A DNA stretch of 64,000 bases from Adenophora triphylla var. japonica. Taxonomy: Eukaryota; Streptophyta; Magnoliopsida; Asterales; Campanulaceae. The translations under genes and the position numbers were made by a program. The stretch is taken from the NCBI GenBank assembly GCA_022495995.1, contig JAFEMH010000072.1, positions 806,001 through 870,000 on the forward strand, in the 5' to 3' direction. This document shows, piece after piece, positions 55,147 to 64,000 of the stretch; within the stretch, counting starts at the first letter, position 1, and each line of letters begins with the position of its first letter. Under the pieces are notes generated by a model that saw nothing but the letters and a program-made list of their open reading frames with translations, did not search any database and had not been told where the DNA came from.

Positions 55147-55430
55147 TTTAAATGTTGTGAGTATGAAAAATTAAATAGGAGAGAAAATGAGTGGGATGAA
55201 TAGTTAGGAGAGAGAATGTTGTGAGTGTAAAAGTAAAGTAGGAGAGAGAATGAGCGAGTGTAATAGTAATAAAAACTTTCCTTTTTTGGGTTGAGGCATT
55301 TTAAATGGGACACCCAAAATGAAAAGTTGAGACACTTCGACCGGAACGGAGGGAGTACATAGCACAATCCCACCATTATTGTATTCTCTGTCTTTATTTA
55401 TTAAAAAATTATAAACATACAAAGTATGTA

Positions 55431-55715
55431 CTCCCTCCGTCCCGGAACAATCTTCACACTTTCCCTTTTGGACGTCCCAAAATTTACTTCACACATTTAA
55501 AACTTACCTAAAATGGAAAGGAATCTTTACTATTCCCTCCACTCATTCTCTCTCCTACATTATTTTAATACTCACAACACCATTATAATTTACTATTCCC
55601 TCCACTCATTCTCTCTCCTATTTTATTTTCACACTCACAACACTTTCAATATAATACTCCCTCTTTAAAACCAGTGCAAATAGTGTTTGTGAATTAAGTT
55701 CTGGGACGGAGGGAG
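55431..55715. mobile_element. Stowaway-like MITE (285 bp)
   Basis: The ends CTCCCTCCGTCCCGGAAC and GTTCTGGGACGGAGGGAG are inverted copies, TA on both sides. The interior has two CTATTCCCTCCACTCATTC blocks as in the other family members. Only about 75 bp separates it from the split MITE. Confidence 0.88.
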
Positions 55716-57789
55716 TATATATGATAGAGATTATCAAACAATTGTTTGTAATCTCAAAATTGAATTTACAAAGAGATCAATTTGTGGAAGAAAATTAAGA
55801 GAATTGGTAGACAATGATAAAGAAATGTGATTTACCGATGTCAGGGTCGATCCTAACATTTTAGTAGCCCTATTCAGAATTTAAAATCAGGCCTTAAAAA
55901 TAGTTTAAAAAATACTATAATACAATCAATATATTGTAATAATATAATTTACCTTTGTTTCTTATAAATGAATAAATGAAGTACTAAAATCTCAAACCTA
56001 CAAACAGTTATCAAACTTTTAAGATTGAAACTATAGGATTAAAATTACTTAATTCAATTGAAATTATATTTCCTAAATATAATACTACTCCTCCGCTTCA
56101 AAATAAATATCTACAAAAAATCATATTAAGAGCAAACTAAAAATGATTTTGCACATTCATTTTGGAATGAAAAAAGAAATCTATACGTATTTTTTTTTAT
56201 GAAAAGCAGGCCCTTCCATATTAGGGGTCAGAGCGGTGGCTCACTCCGCACCGCACCCCCTAATAGCGGCATGTAAATAGTATTGCGATATTTGGAAAGT
56301 ATGGTCAGAAGTTTGTTTCAACCTGAATGTCTTGGTTAATAGAGTTTTCAAAGCTAAATACTCTTCCTGTGCCGAAAATTTTGTCCCTCTTGGACCTTTA
56401 TAATAAATTCAATCAAACTTTATTGATATTATTCCTAATGGTGAATCAATAACAAATTTTGAAATTGGATAGAAATATCATTTTTATAAAATTATGATAA
56501 AAGTTTAATTGAGTTGATCATAAAAATTCAGTTAAAAAATGTCTCAAGGATGAGAAGGAATGTATCTTGAAATCTATTGTAAATATGATTCGAAAGAAAC
56601 ATAAGCTTTCAGCCTATAAATTTATCCTTTCACCATCCTCCAATCTTCCATCGTAGATTCCGTATGACAATGTTTTTCTTTATTTCAAAAAGTAAATAAA
56701 TTCCCACTTCAGTAATTTCTATTATAGAAGGGTAAACGTAAGAATACTACTTCCTCCGCCCCTAATTGAATATTCAAATTTTAATTTAAAGTACACTCTT
56801 AAAATGTATATTTTTATATATTTTAATGGCAATGATTTATAAATATCCATGTTATTCACTTTCTAAACATTTAATTTTTACAAGAATAAAATGAGTAGCA
56901 AATATTTTTTTTGGTAAAAAAAAAATGTTTAGGAATAAAGTTTTTTGACAAAAAAACATTCATTTTTCGTGATAAAAAAATTCTTAAATTTGGATATTTA
57001 TTTAGGAATAGACGGAGCTGGAGAAATAGGTAAAAGACAATGATATTTTAGAAGATTAGAGGAAGATGAATTAAGTATAAAATTGGTCAATCTGATTAAG
57101 ATTGTGGGTGGGGTAGGGGGTAGGGGTAAAATGAAGCATATGGGAATGTTACCTATCACAAATTATCAAAGCTAGGAAAAAACTACTAAAGCTGGTTATT
57201 AGGGTCAAGGCTTGGCCACCCAACAAAAAGAAAATGAAGCTTTGCAAAACGTTCACTGTAAAATCATATGGTACATATAAATTAGGGAGATTGATTGGAA
57301 ATTTCTAAAAAATATCATAATGTCTGAGAAGTCACTATACATATTGTATTATTGATACAATATTATATTCACATATGAGTAAATATAATAATACTAATGC
57401 ATAAGAATTTTTCGATATTTTTGATTTAATTAAAAATTTGAGGAGAAGCGATTTGTCCCAAAAGAAATTTTCGAATCAAATTTTCTATAAGGCAATTAGT
57501 TATCTGATTTTATGCACATTAATCTTATCTACTTTTTATTTTATTCACTTTTATCGGCAAATAAAATGATTCAGTTGGTTTATTCCGATGGTTTATAAAC
57601 ATACAAAAAAAAAAACATTTTCTTAGTTCACTTGGAACCCTAACCCTTGAAATATTGAACTCTTTTGATTGATTTCTACGCCAACCTAGTGACATCCCAT
57701 CTAATATTTGTTGGAGAACAATTAAACATTCACATATTTCCTCCCTCCTTATTTAAAGTTGGAAAAAATTTAAGCTCAAATATCAAAAA
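55716..57789. other. AT-rich spacer before the small copia element
   Basis: No gene is supported. A decayed small foldback lies at about 56088-56180 (CTCCTCCGCTTCAAAATAAAT and an inverted CATTCATTTTGGAATG). Several T/A runs. Nothing else recognisable. Confidence 0.55.
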
Positions 57790-58057
57790 TATTAAGGATA
57801 TTACGGAATCTCCTCCTAAAGTTTCTTAATGTTACTTAGTTTCCTAATGTTACTTGTTGACTTTCTCTAGATTATTTCTTGTCAATATTCTCATGTATTT
57901 AGATTAGGCAACTAAATATTATATTATGATTAGAATAAGGAAACTCCTTCTCCTTATTAGAATAGGACTCCTTCTCCTTATTAGAATAGGACTCCTTCTC
58001 TTGTATATATATTAAGAGTTTGTGAATAAACAATTGAAGGATTTTCCAACTCTAACA
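57790..58057 (+). repeat. 5' LTR of the small copia element (268 bp)
   Basis: It contains three CTCCTTCTCCTTATTAGAAT-like tandem units (about 57945-58005) and a TATATATATT motif at about 58004-58013. Partner is 61601-61868. Confidence 0.92.
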
Positions 58058-58069
58058 TGGTATCAGAGC
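58058..58069 (+). other. Primer binding site of the small copia element
   Basis: TGGTATCAGAGC, initiator tRNA-Met type, directly after the 5' LTR. Confidence 0.9.
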
Positions 58070-58079
58070 GGCAAGATTC

Positions 58080-61000
58080 AACCCCCTCCCCCAAAACCCT
58101 CTAATTTCGGCAGCCCTCCCCCCCACCCTGCAATGGTCGGAGCTTCCTCCATCATTCCAAAGGCTTCCCACCAATCCGTCGCTAAAATCGACGATGAACC
58201 GGCCACCACCACCTCTACCCATAACCCGGCAGCCATAAACTGGTTTCGCCAAGATTGCCCCACCCGTAGGGCTCCCACAAAAACCTTAGATCCCACCATC
58301 GCTCCTCTAGTACACCCATCCACCCCCACCACCGCCTTCACCGCCCAAACTCGCCCATCAACCAACCGTATCTCTTACCATACCACCAAATACCACCCCG
58401 CAAAATCCCCCCCCTTCCATCACCAACATCGAAACCCACAACCTAACCACCAAGCCCACACCGCCACCCATCCCAACCCCTCTCCCCCTCCTTCTTGGCT
58501 CATCGATAGTGGTGCAACCAACCACATCACAAACAATCTTTCCAACCTTTCCCTATACACACCCTACATTGGCAGTGACGACGTCATCATCGGCGATGGT
58601 TCTTCCCTTCCGATCTCTCATATAGGTTCCTTCTCTTTCCCCACATTCTCTTCTCTTCTCAAATTTAATAATATCTTACATGTCCCCCTTATTACTCGTA
58701 ATATTCTGTCCGTATCTCAGTTTTGTCGTGACAACAATGCCATCATTGAATTCTCTCACTCCTCTTTTCTTATCAAGGACCAAACCACGAGCCAAACACT
58801 TATCCATGGACACCTTGAGGATGGCGTCTACATTTGGCACCCTCCGCCCATTCAAGCTCACTCAAGCTCACTCTCATCGCAGTTGTGGCATCATAGATTA
58901 GGACATCCCTCTTCCCCCGTTCTTAGTCTATTACGTAGCAAGTTCAAATTATCTATTTCCTCTAGTTTACCCCCATGTAATTCCTGTTTTGTCAACAAAA
59001 GCCACAAGATGCCGTTTGCATCCTCCTCTCTCGTCTCCGTGGTCCCCTCGATCTCATCTTTTCGGATGTATGGACCTCTCCAATCCACTCCTAGACAACC
59101 TCAAATACTATGTTATTTTTGTCGATCACTACACCAAATATATTTGGTTCTATCCCCTTAAACATAAATCCGACACCTACAATACATTCCTCCGTTTCAA
59201 AGCTTTAGTCGAAAAATACTTCAATCGTCCCATCATTCAAGTCTACTCCGACAATGATGGGGGTGAATACCTCAAACTCACACCCACTCTTGGTCAAAAC
59301 GGTATCACCCACCTCACTACACCCTCACACTCCGAACACAACGGGTACGCCGAACGTCGTCACCGCCACATTGTTGAAACCGGCCTCACTCTTCTCTCCC
59401 ACGCCAACCTACCCCTCACCCTTTCGCCCTACGCTCTCACCACCGCCACCTACCTCATAAACCGATTACCCACCCCCACCCTAAACAATGATTCCCCCTA
59501 CTTCCGCCTCTTCCGCTCCTCCAAACTACACCAAACTCCGTAGTTTTGGTTGCCTTTGCTACCCACGGCTCCGCCCATACACCACCCACAAACTTGACCC
59601 AAAATCCATCCCTTGTATCTTCGTTGGTTACTCACCCACACAAAGCGCGTACTCGCCTTGACCCTACCTCCCATCGTGTCTACACCTCCCGCCATGTCCG
59701 CTTTGTTGAAAACACTTTCCCATACAACTCCCTCACCACATCATCCCCCACTACTCCCACTCCTCCTCCCTCTCGAATGGCACACCCTTTTTCTCCCTAT
59801 TTTAGACATTACCCTCCATCCCAACTCCCCCAACCCCAACCCCAACCCCAACTCCCTCCGCCTCCCCACTCCCCTCCCCAACTCATTCCTCTCCCAATTC
59901 CACCCCTAATGAACCCCCTACAACAACTCAACTTGATGCTACACCACCCACTCCCAACCCACCACCCCTCCACCTCCCACCCGCACCATCACCACTAGAC
60001 TTTCCCGTGGCATCACCAAACCCAACCCCAAGTATGCCAACCTATCCCTCCTCACATCTCCCACTAGTCTTCCCACCACCACCAAACAAGCCCTATCCAT
60101 TCCTCATTGGCGCAATGCCATGCTTGAAGAATTCCAAGCCATAACCCGCAACAACACTTGGTCCTTGGTTCCTCCTACATCATCCCATAACATTGTCGGA
60201 TGCAAGTGGGTCTTCCTCGTCAAATACAACCCCGACAACACCATTCAAATACAAGGCCCGGCTTGTCGCCAAAGGTTTTCACCAACAACCGGTGTCGATT
60301 ACACCGAAACCTTTAGCCCGTTGTCAAACCCGGCCACATCCAGGCTACTTCTATCCCTTGCCCAACCAACCATTGGCCCCTTCGCCAACTCGATGTCAAC
60401 AACGCCTTCCTTCAAGGCACTCTCTCTGAAACCGTTTTTATGACACAACCCCCCGGATTTGAGGACTCCACCAACCCATCCTTTGTTTGTCGCTTGTCAA
60501 AAGCAATCTATGGCCTCAAACAAGCTCCCTGCATGGTTTCAAGAACTCAAAACCTACCTCACCACATATGGCTTCCAACCCTCCTTAGCCGATCCCTCTC
60601 GTTTATCTTCAACAAATCCCCATCCCCAATTTACCTACTTGTCTATGTTGATGATATCATTGTCACCGGCCCCTCCCCGTCTCACCTTCAGACATTCATC
60701 TCCAACCTATCTAACCGGTTCTCCCTCAAGGACCTTGGCCCCTTGTCCTACTTCTTGGGTGTTGAAGTCGTCCCTAACCATCACGGGCTTCTCCTCTCCC
60801 AAACCAAATATATCCATGACCTGCTCACCCGTCACAAAATGATTGACTGCAAGCCTCTTCCCACTCCTATGGTAACATCTCCTCCACTCACTCGATCCAC
60901 TGCCACTCCACTGCCGACCCCACTTCATACCGTGCTATTTGTTGGTGGACTTCGCACTTATCATTCACTCGTCCCGACATCGCCTTCTCGGCCAACAAGC

Positions 61001-61590
61001 TTGCGCAATTCATGCAAAATCCACAATCTTCTCATGGTTGCATTGAAGCGTCTTCTACGCTATCTTCATGGCACCACGCATCTTGGTCTTCGATTTTTGC
61101 AAAGTCTCCCCCCTCCCTTCATGCATTCTGCGATGCCGATTGGGCCGGAGACAAAGATGATTTCGTATCCACTTCTGGCTTACTTGTCTACTTGGGTAAG
61201 AACCCGGTCATTTGGTCTTCCCGAAAACAACGTTCTCTTGCTAGATCCACTACTGAAGCCGAATTCCGGGCTATCGCCGACACCGCAACGAACTTACTTG
61301 GGTTGGGAACTTACTCACCGAGCTTGGCTTTCCATCTCTTGCTACACCTGTGATCTACTGCGACAACCTTGGTGCCACTACCTACTCTTCTCATCCGGTT
61401 TTTCACTCTCGCATGAAACACGTGGCTCTCTCATTTCATTTTGTTCGTGAGCAAATTCAGTCCGGTTCTCTTCGAGTACAACACATTTCCGGTTCGGATC
61501 AACTCGCAGATATTCTTACAAAGCCACTGCCTCGCATACGCTTCCAACTTCTTATTTCCAAGATTGGTCTTCTCCAAGGATCGTCCATCT
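58080..61590 (+). pseudogene. Copia pol pseudogene of the small element (C-rich, several frameshifts)
   Basis: The frame opens after the primer site with a Pro/Thr/His-rich region that has no gag motif. It reaches the protease LIDSGATNHIT (about 58498) and LWHHRLGHPSS (about 58883). Integrase continues in another frame with VYSDNDGGEY and NGYAERRHRH. RT fragments follow in several frames: WKVF-type segment near 60205, LDVNNAFLQG-type motif A near 60390 (Asp present), YGLKQAP, and YVDDIIVTG near 60645. RNase H remnants: CDADWAGDKDD (about 61130) and STTEAEFRAI; the end is DQLADILTKPLPR. At least five frame changes. The coding strand is strikingly C-rich and G-poor. Confidence 0.87.
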
Positions 61591-61600
61591 TGCGGGGGCG

Positions 61601-61868
61601 TATTAAGGATATTACGGAATCTCCTCCTAAAGTTTCTTAATGTTACTTAGTTTCCTAATGTTACTTGTTGACTTTCTCTAGATTATTCCTTGTCAATATT
61701 CTCATGTATTTAGATTAGGCAACTAAATATTATATTATGATTAGAATAAGAAAACTCCTTCTCCTTATTAGAATAGGACTCCTTCTCCTTATTAGAATAG
61801 GACTCCTTCTCTTGTATATATATTAAGAGTTTATGAATAAACAATTGAAGGGTTTTCCAACTCTAACA
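61601..61868 (+). repeat. 3' LTR of the small copia element (268 bp)
   Basis: Copy of 57790-58057 with about four transitions; followed by AAAAA. Confidence 0.92.
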
Positions 61869-61873
61869 AAAAA

Positions 61874-62558
61874 GAAAAATATTTTTATTATAAAATGTTG
61901 AAAATGGAGTAGAGTGCTGTGAGTATAGAACGTGGGTAAGAAAGAAAATGTGATGTAAAATAGTTAGTGAATAATTATTGTGATTTAACATGTGAGACTC
62001 ATTAAATAAATAAGTTTTTTTTTTTTTTTTTTTTGGGTTTAAAGTTTACAATGAGACACCAATTCTATTTTTTCTGAAATTTGAAATGAAACAAAAGGAA
62101 CTGACACTCTTTAACGTAGACATTGACATTTTTTATCACACATATCAACACTTTTAAAACACTCTCAGACACTTTATAATACTTTTACTAACAATTATGA
62201 CAAAATCATTTTTTCCTAATCATTTGAAAAAAATGCGTTTTAGATTAGATCAAATCAAGTTTTAATTTTTTAAAGGAAAATAACCGCTCAAGTTTTTAAT
62301 TTTAAAAAGCATTATTCACTAAAAAATTATCAAAATTTGATCAAATTAAAAAACAAATTAAAGTGGAATAAAGGAGAGAATATTCAGTTAAGATCACTGT
62401 TGGTGCCAAATCAAATCACAAGCCCATTTTCATTACCCCATGGCCAATCATCACCATCCACCTCCACCAACCTTCCCCTTCATATCACCGCCACCATCTC
62501 CACCACTGACCAAACCAAAAAAATCCCAAAAAAATAAAATAAAAATAAATAATTCAAA
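61874..62558. other. Upstream region of the phosphatase gene
   Basis: AT-rich, with a T-run at about 62013-62034. The last 150 bp are C/A-rich with CACCATCCACCTCCACCAACC-like sequence, a likely 5' leader. I see no decisive TATA box and no other gene. Confidence 0.5.
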
Positions 62559-63263
62559 ATGAAGCCACCAATCTCCGCCCTCCTCCGCCTCCTCCTCCTC
62601 CTCCTCTCACTCCTCTTCTTCACCCCATCATTCTCCTCTCAAGTCTCCATATCTCTCTCCGTCACAACTCTCTCCAAGTCCGGCGATCCAGTTACGATCC
62701 ACTGGTCCGGCGTTGATTCCCCCTCCAAGCAAGACTGGCTCGGCATCTACTCCCCACCCAATTCAACCCACGACAACTTCATCGGCTACATCTTCCTCTC
62801 CACCTTCCCCACCTGGCAATCCGGTTCCGGTTCCATCACCATTCCCCTCATCAACCTCCGATCCAATTACCAGTTCAGGATCTTCCGATGGCTGGAAACC
62901 GAAACCAACAAGCACATGGATCACGATCAAAATCAACTACCCGTATCCAAGCACCTACTGGCGGAGTCACAGCAACTCGGGTTCGAACCGGGTCGTGGAC
63001 CCGAGCAGGTTCATTTGGCGCTGACGGGTAGAGCGGATGAGATGCGGGTCATGTTTGTGACACATGATGGGAAGGAGAGTTCTGTGAAATATGGGTTGGC
63101 CCGTGATCAGATGGATCAGGTTGTGGGTACAGAAGTGGGTCGGTATGAGAGAGAAGATATGTGTGATGCTCCTGCTAATCAAAGTATTGGGTGGAGAGAT
63201 CCTGGATTTATTCATGATGGGGTGATGACAAATTTGAAAAATGGGAGGAGATACTTTTACAAG
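62559..63263 (+). CDS. PAP: Purple acid phosphatase, first exon (PAP2/PAP9-like, partial)
   Basis: 235 codons, ending at a donor AAG/GTAAAA in phase 0. Residues 1 to about 27 are a signal peptide (MKPPISALL, then a Leu run to PSFSS). The rest is the N-terminal Fn3-like domain of plant purple acid phosphatases: VTIHWSGVDSPSKQDWLGIYSPP, NYQFRIFRW, HLLAESQQLGFEPGRGPEQVHLALTG, MRVMFVTHDG, YEREDMCDAPANQSIGWRDPG and TNLKNGRRYFYK. This block is specific to the large PAP2/PAP9-type proteins, often annotated 'probable inactive purple acid phosphatase'. The metal-binding catalytic domain is in later exons outside the window, so activity cannot be judged. The frame that continues to 63308 is intron read-through. 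Confidence 0.93.
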
Positions 63264-64000
63264 GTAAAATTATTGGATTATTGTTCTTTAACAACTTTAT
63301 ATTATTGAACTATTTCTGGTTTTACTTGGTATTAGTATAAATCTTTTGCTAGGAAAATGCTATAGATGAAGAAAAACCGCGAACTTTAGCTGAATTTAGC
63401 ACTCTCTCCGCTCCAAAATGATTGTCAAATTTAGTTATTGATTGGAGTAGTAATAGACTTGTTTAAGCTAGTATAATAGTAGCATTAATAGGTCTGTTGT
63501 TGGGGTTTAGCATAGTTGCAAATTGTGTGTTTTTGCCTATAATTTGGGATTCCTCGGTGTTATGCTGATTAAGAATTGTTATTTGTTTACTTCATTTACA
63601 TATCTTTAAGTCTTGATATGCAATTGTGGAGCTTATGTGCTATACAATCGAGGGTAACTACCTCTCATACTACCACGAGGTCCGCAAGTGTCTTTTGTAT
63701 ACAGAAATTTGGTTTCCGATCCCCCGATATAAGATTTTAGTGTGTAATATAATGAGCTTACTCTGGTTTTCTGTGGTTAAAATATTTTCTTATGTTTGTT
63801 TTGTGAGGAGCTGTAGTGGTATGCGGTATATCTTTGGCAATTGGCATAGGTGTATTATATGTGAAGATGTTCTATTTTTGTATGGTGGCTGCACTGCAGG
63901 CTAAGACTAGGTTTTGTCCATATTTCTCATTTGGTGTTAATATGGTGCTGTAATAACCTGGAAAATTGGTAAATAGGTCTTGGGATGACAAATTGATTAG
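63264..64000 (+). other. Phosphatase intron 1 (to window end)
   Basis: It begins GTAAAATT. T-rich sequence with no match to the expected next exon, so the intron runs past the window. Short frames in it look random. Confidence 0.7.

Larger units (their letters stand above)
48202..55355. mobile_element. Stowaway-like MITE split by the young copia element
   Basis: The left piece, 48202-48285, begins CTCTTTCCGTCCCGGGCGAAG after TA. The right piece, 55152-55355, ends CCGGAACGGAGGGAG before TA. Without the copia element and one TTTAA the two pieces form a MITE of about 288 bp that is colinear with 31620-31907, including AGAGAAAAAGTTTAAATGTTG at the junction. Confidence 0.9.
57790..61868 (+). mobile_element. 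Small Ty1/copia LTR retrotransposon lacking most of gag (4079 bp)
   Basis: The LTRs 57790-58057 and 61601-61868 are both 268 bp, beginning TATTAAGGATATTACGG and ending CCAACTCTAACA. By eye there are about four differences, all transitions. The first base pair is TA, not TG, in both copies. The duplication AAAAA is at 57785-57789 and 61869-61873. Primer site TGGTATCAGAGC (58058-58069) and purine tract TTGCGGGGGCG (61590-61600). Only about 430 bp separate the primer site from the protease, too little for a gag gene. Confidence 0.92.

Noticed and set aside
58022..58085. ATG at 58022 as the true start of the small copia polyprotein
   Set aside because: It lies inside the 5' LTR and the reading frame crosses the primer binding site; open frame by chance.
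63626..63904. 92-codon frame after the phosphatase exon
   Set aside because: It sits in intron sequence, has no resemblance to the expected second exon and has random-looking composition.
1..64000. tRNA, rRNA, snoRNA or microRNA genes
   Set aside because: None could be supported by eye; TGGTATCAGAGC sites are retrotransposon primer sites, not tRNA genes.

Overview
The window is nuclear DNA of a flowering plant, almost certainly a eudicot. It has spliced genes with GT-AG introns, plant-only families (remorin, E-class PPR, CLE, plant purple acid phosphatase), plant LTR retrotransposons and many Stowaway-like MITEs with CTCCCTCCGTCCC ends. An asterid such as a Lamiales species would fit, but that is a guess from general look. 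Coordinates of spliced genes and element ends were worked out by hand from splice sites, reading phase, terminal repeats and target duplications.

Layout. 1-9686: 3' part of a SIRE-like Ty1/copia element with broken gag-pol, an extra sense gene and a 1.46 kb 3' LTR. 9687-11986: MITE-rich spacer with one MITE nested in another. 11987-14434 (-): intact 6-exon remorin gene (358 aa). 15108-16658 (-): intronless PPR gene (516 aa). 17189-17802: two MITEs in opposite orientation around a (TA)n tract, forming a large inverted repeat. 18094-24096 (-): intact 11-exon secreted LRR protein gene (329 aa). 24100-30000: small non-autonomous elements, namely a hAT-like candidate, a foldback element with a GC-rich core, a four-LTR TRIM array, a CACTA element with TTA target duplication, and a 363 bp TRIM with AAAAC duplication. 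31410-31992: another nested MITE pair. 32759-33064 (-): a CLE peptide gene whose 12-residue motif is of the CLE9/CLE10 type.

33653-46919 (element on -): a 13.3 kb Tat-like Ty3/gypsy retrotransposon with AGAAC duplication. Between integrase and 3' LTR it carries an antisense, intron-containing accessory gene with its own TATA box (35161-38673, +). One LTR has a later 165 bp hAT-type MITE. 48286-55146 (+): a very young Ty1/copia element with 493 bp LTRs that differ at about two sites and a TTTAA duplication, inserted inside a MITE. Its pol frame is open for 1040 codons, but the reverse transcriptase motif A aspartate is asparagine and gag is broken. 57790-61868 (+): a small C-rich copia element with 268 bp LTRs, AAAAA duplication and most of gag missing. 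62559-63263 (+): first exon of a purple acid phosphatase gene whose remainder lies past the window.

The five host genes show no sign of acting in one pathway; this is ordinary plant gene order diluted by transposons. The common thread among the large elements is short, often palindromic repeats in their untranslated parts, a different motif in each element, and accessory genes in two unrelated retrotransposon lineages.
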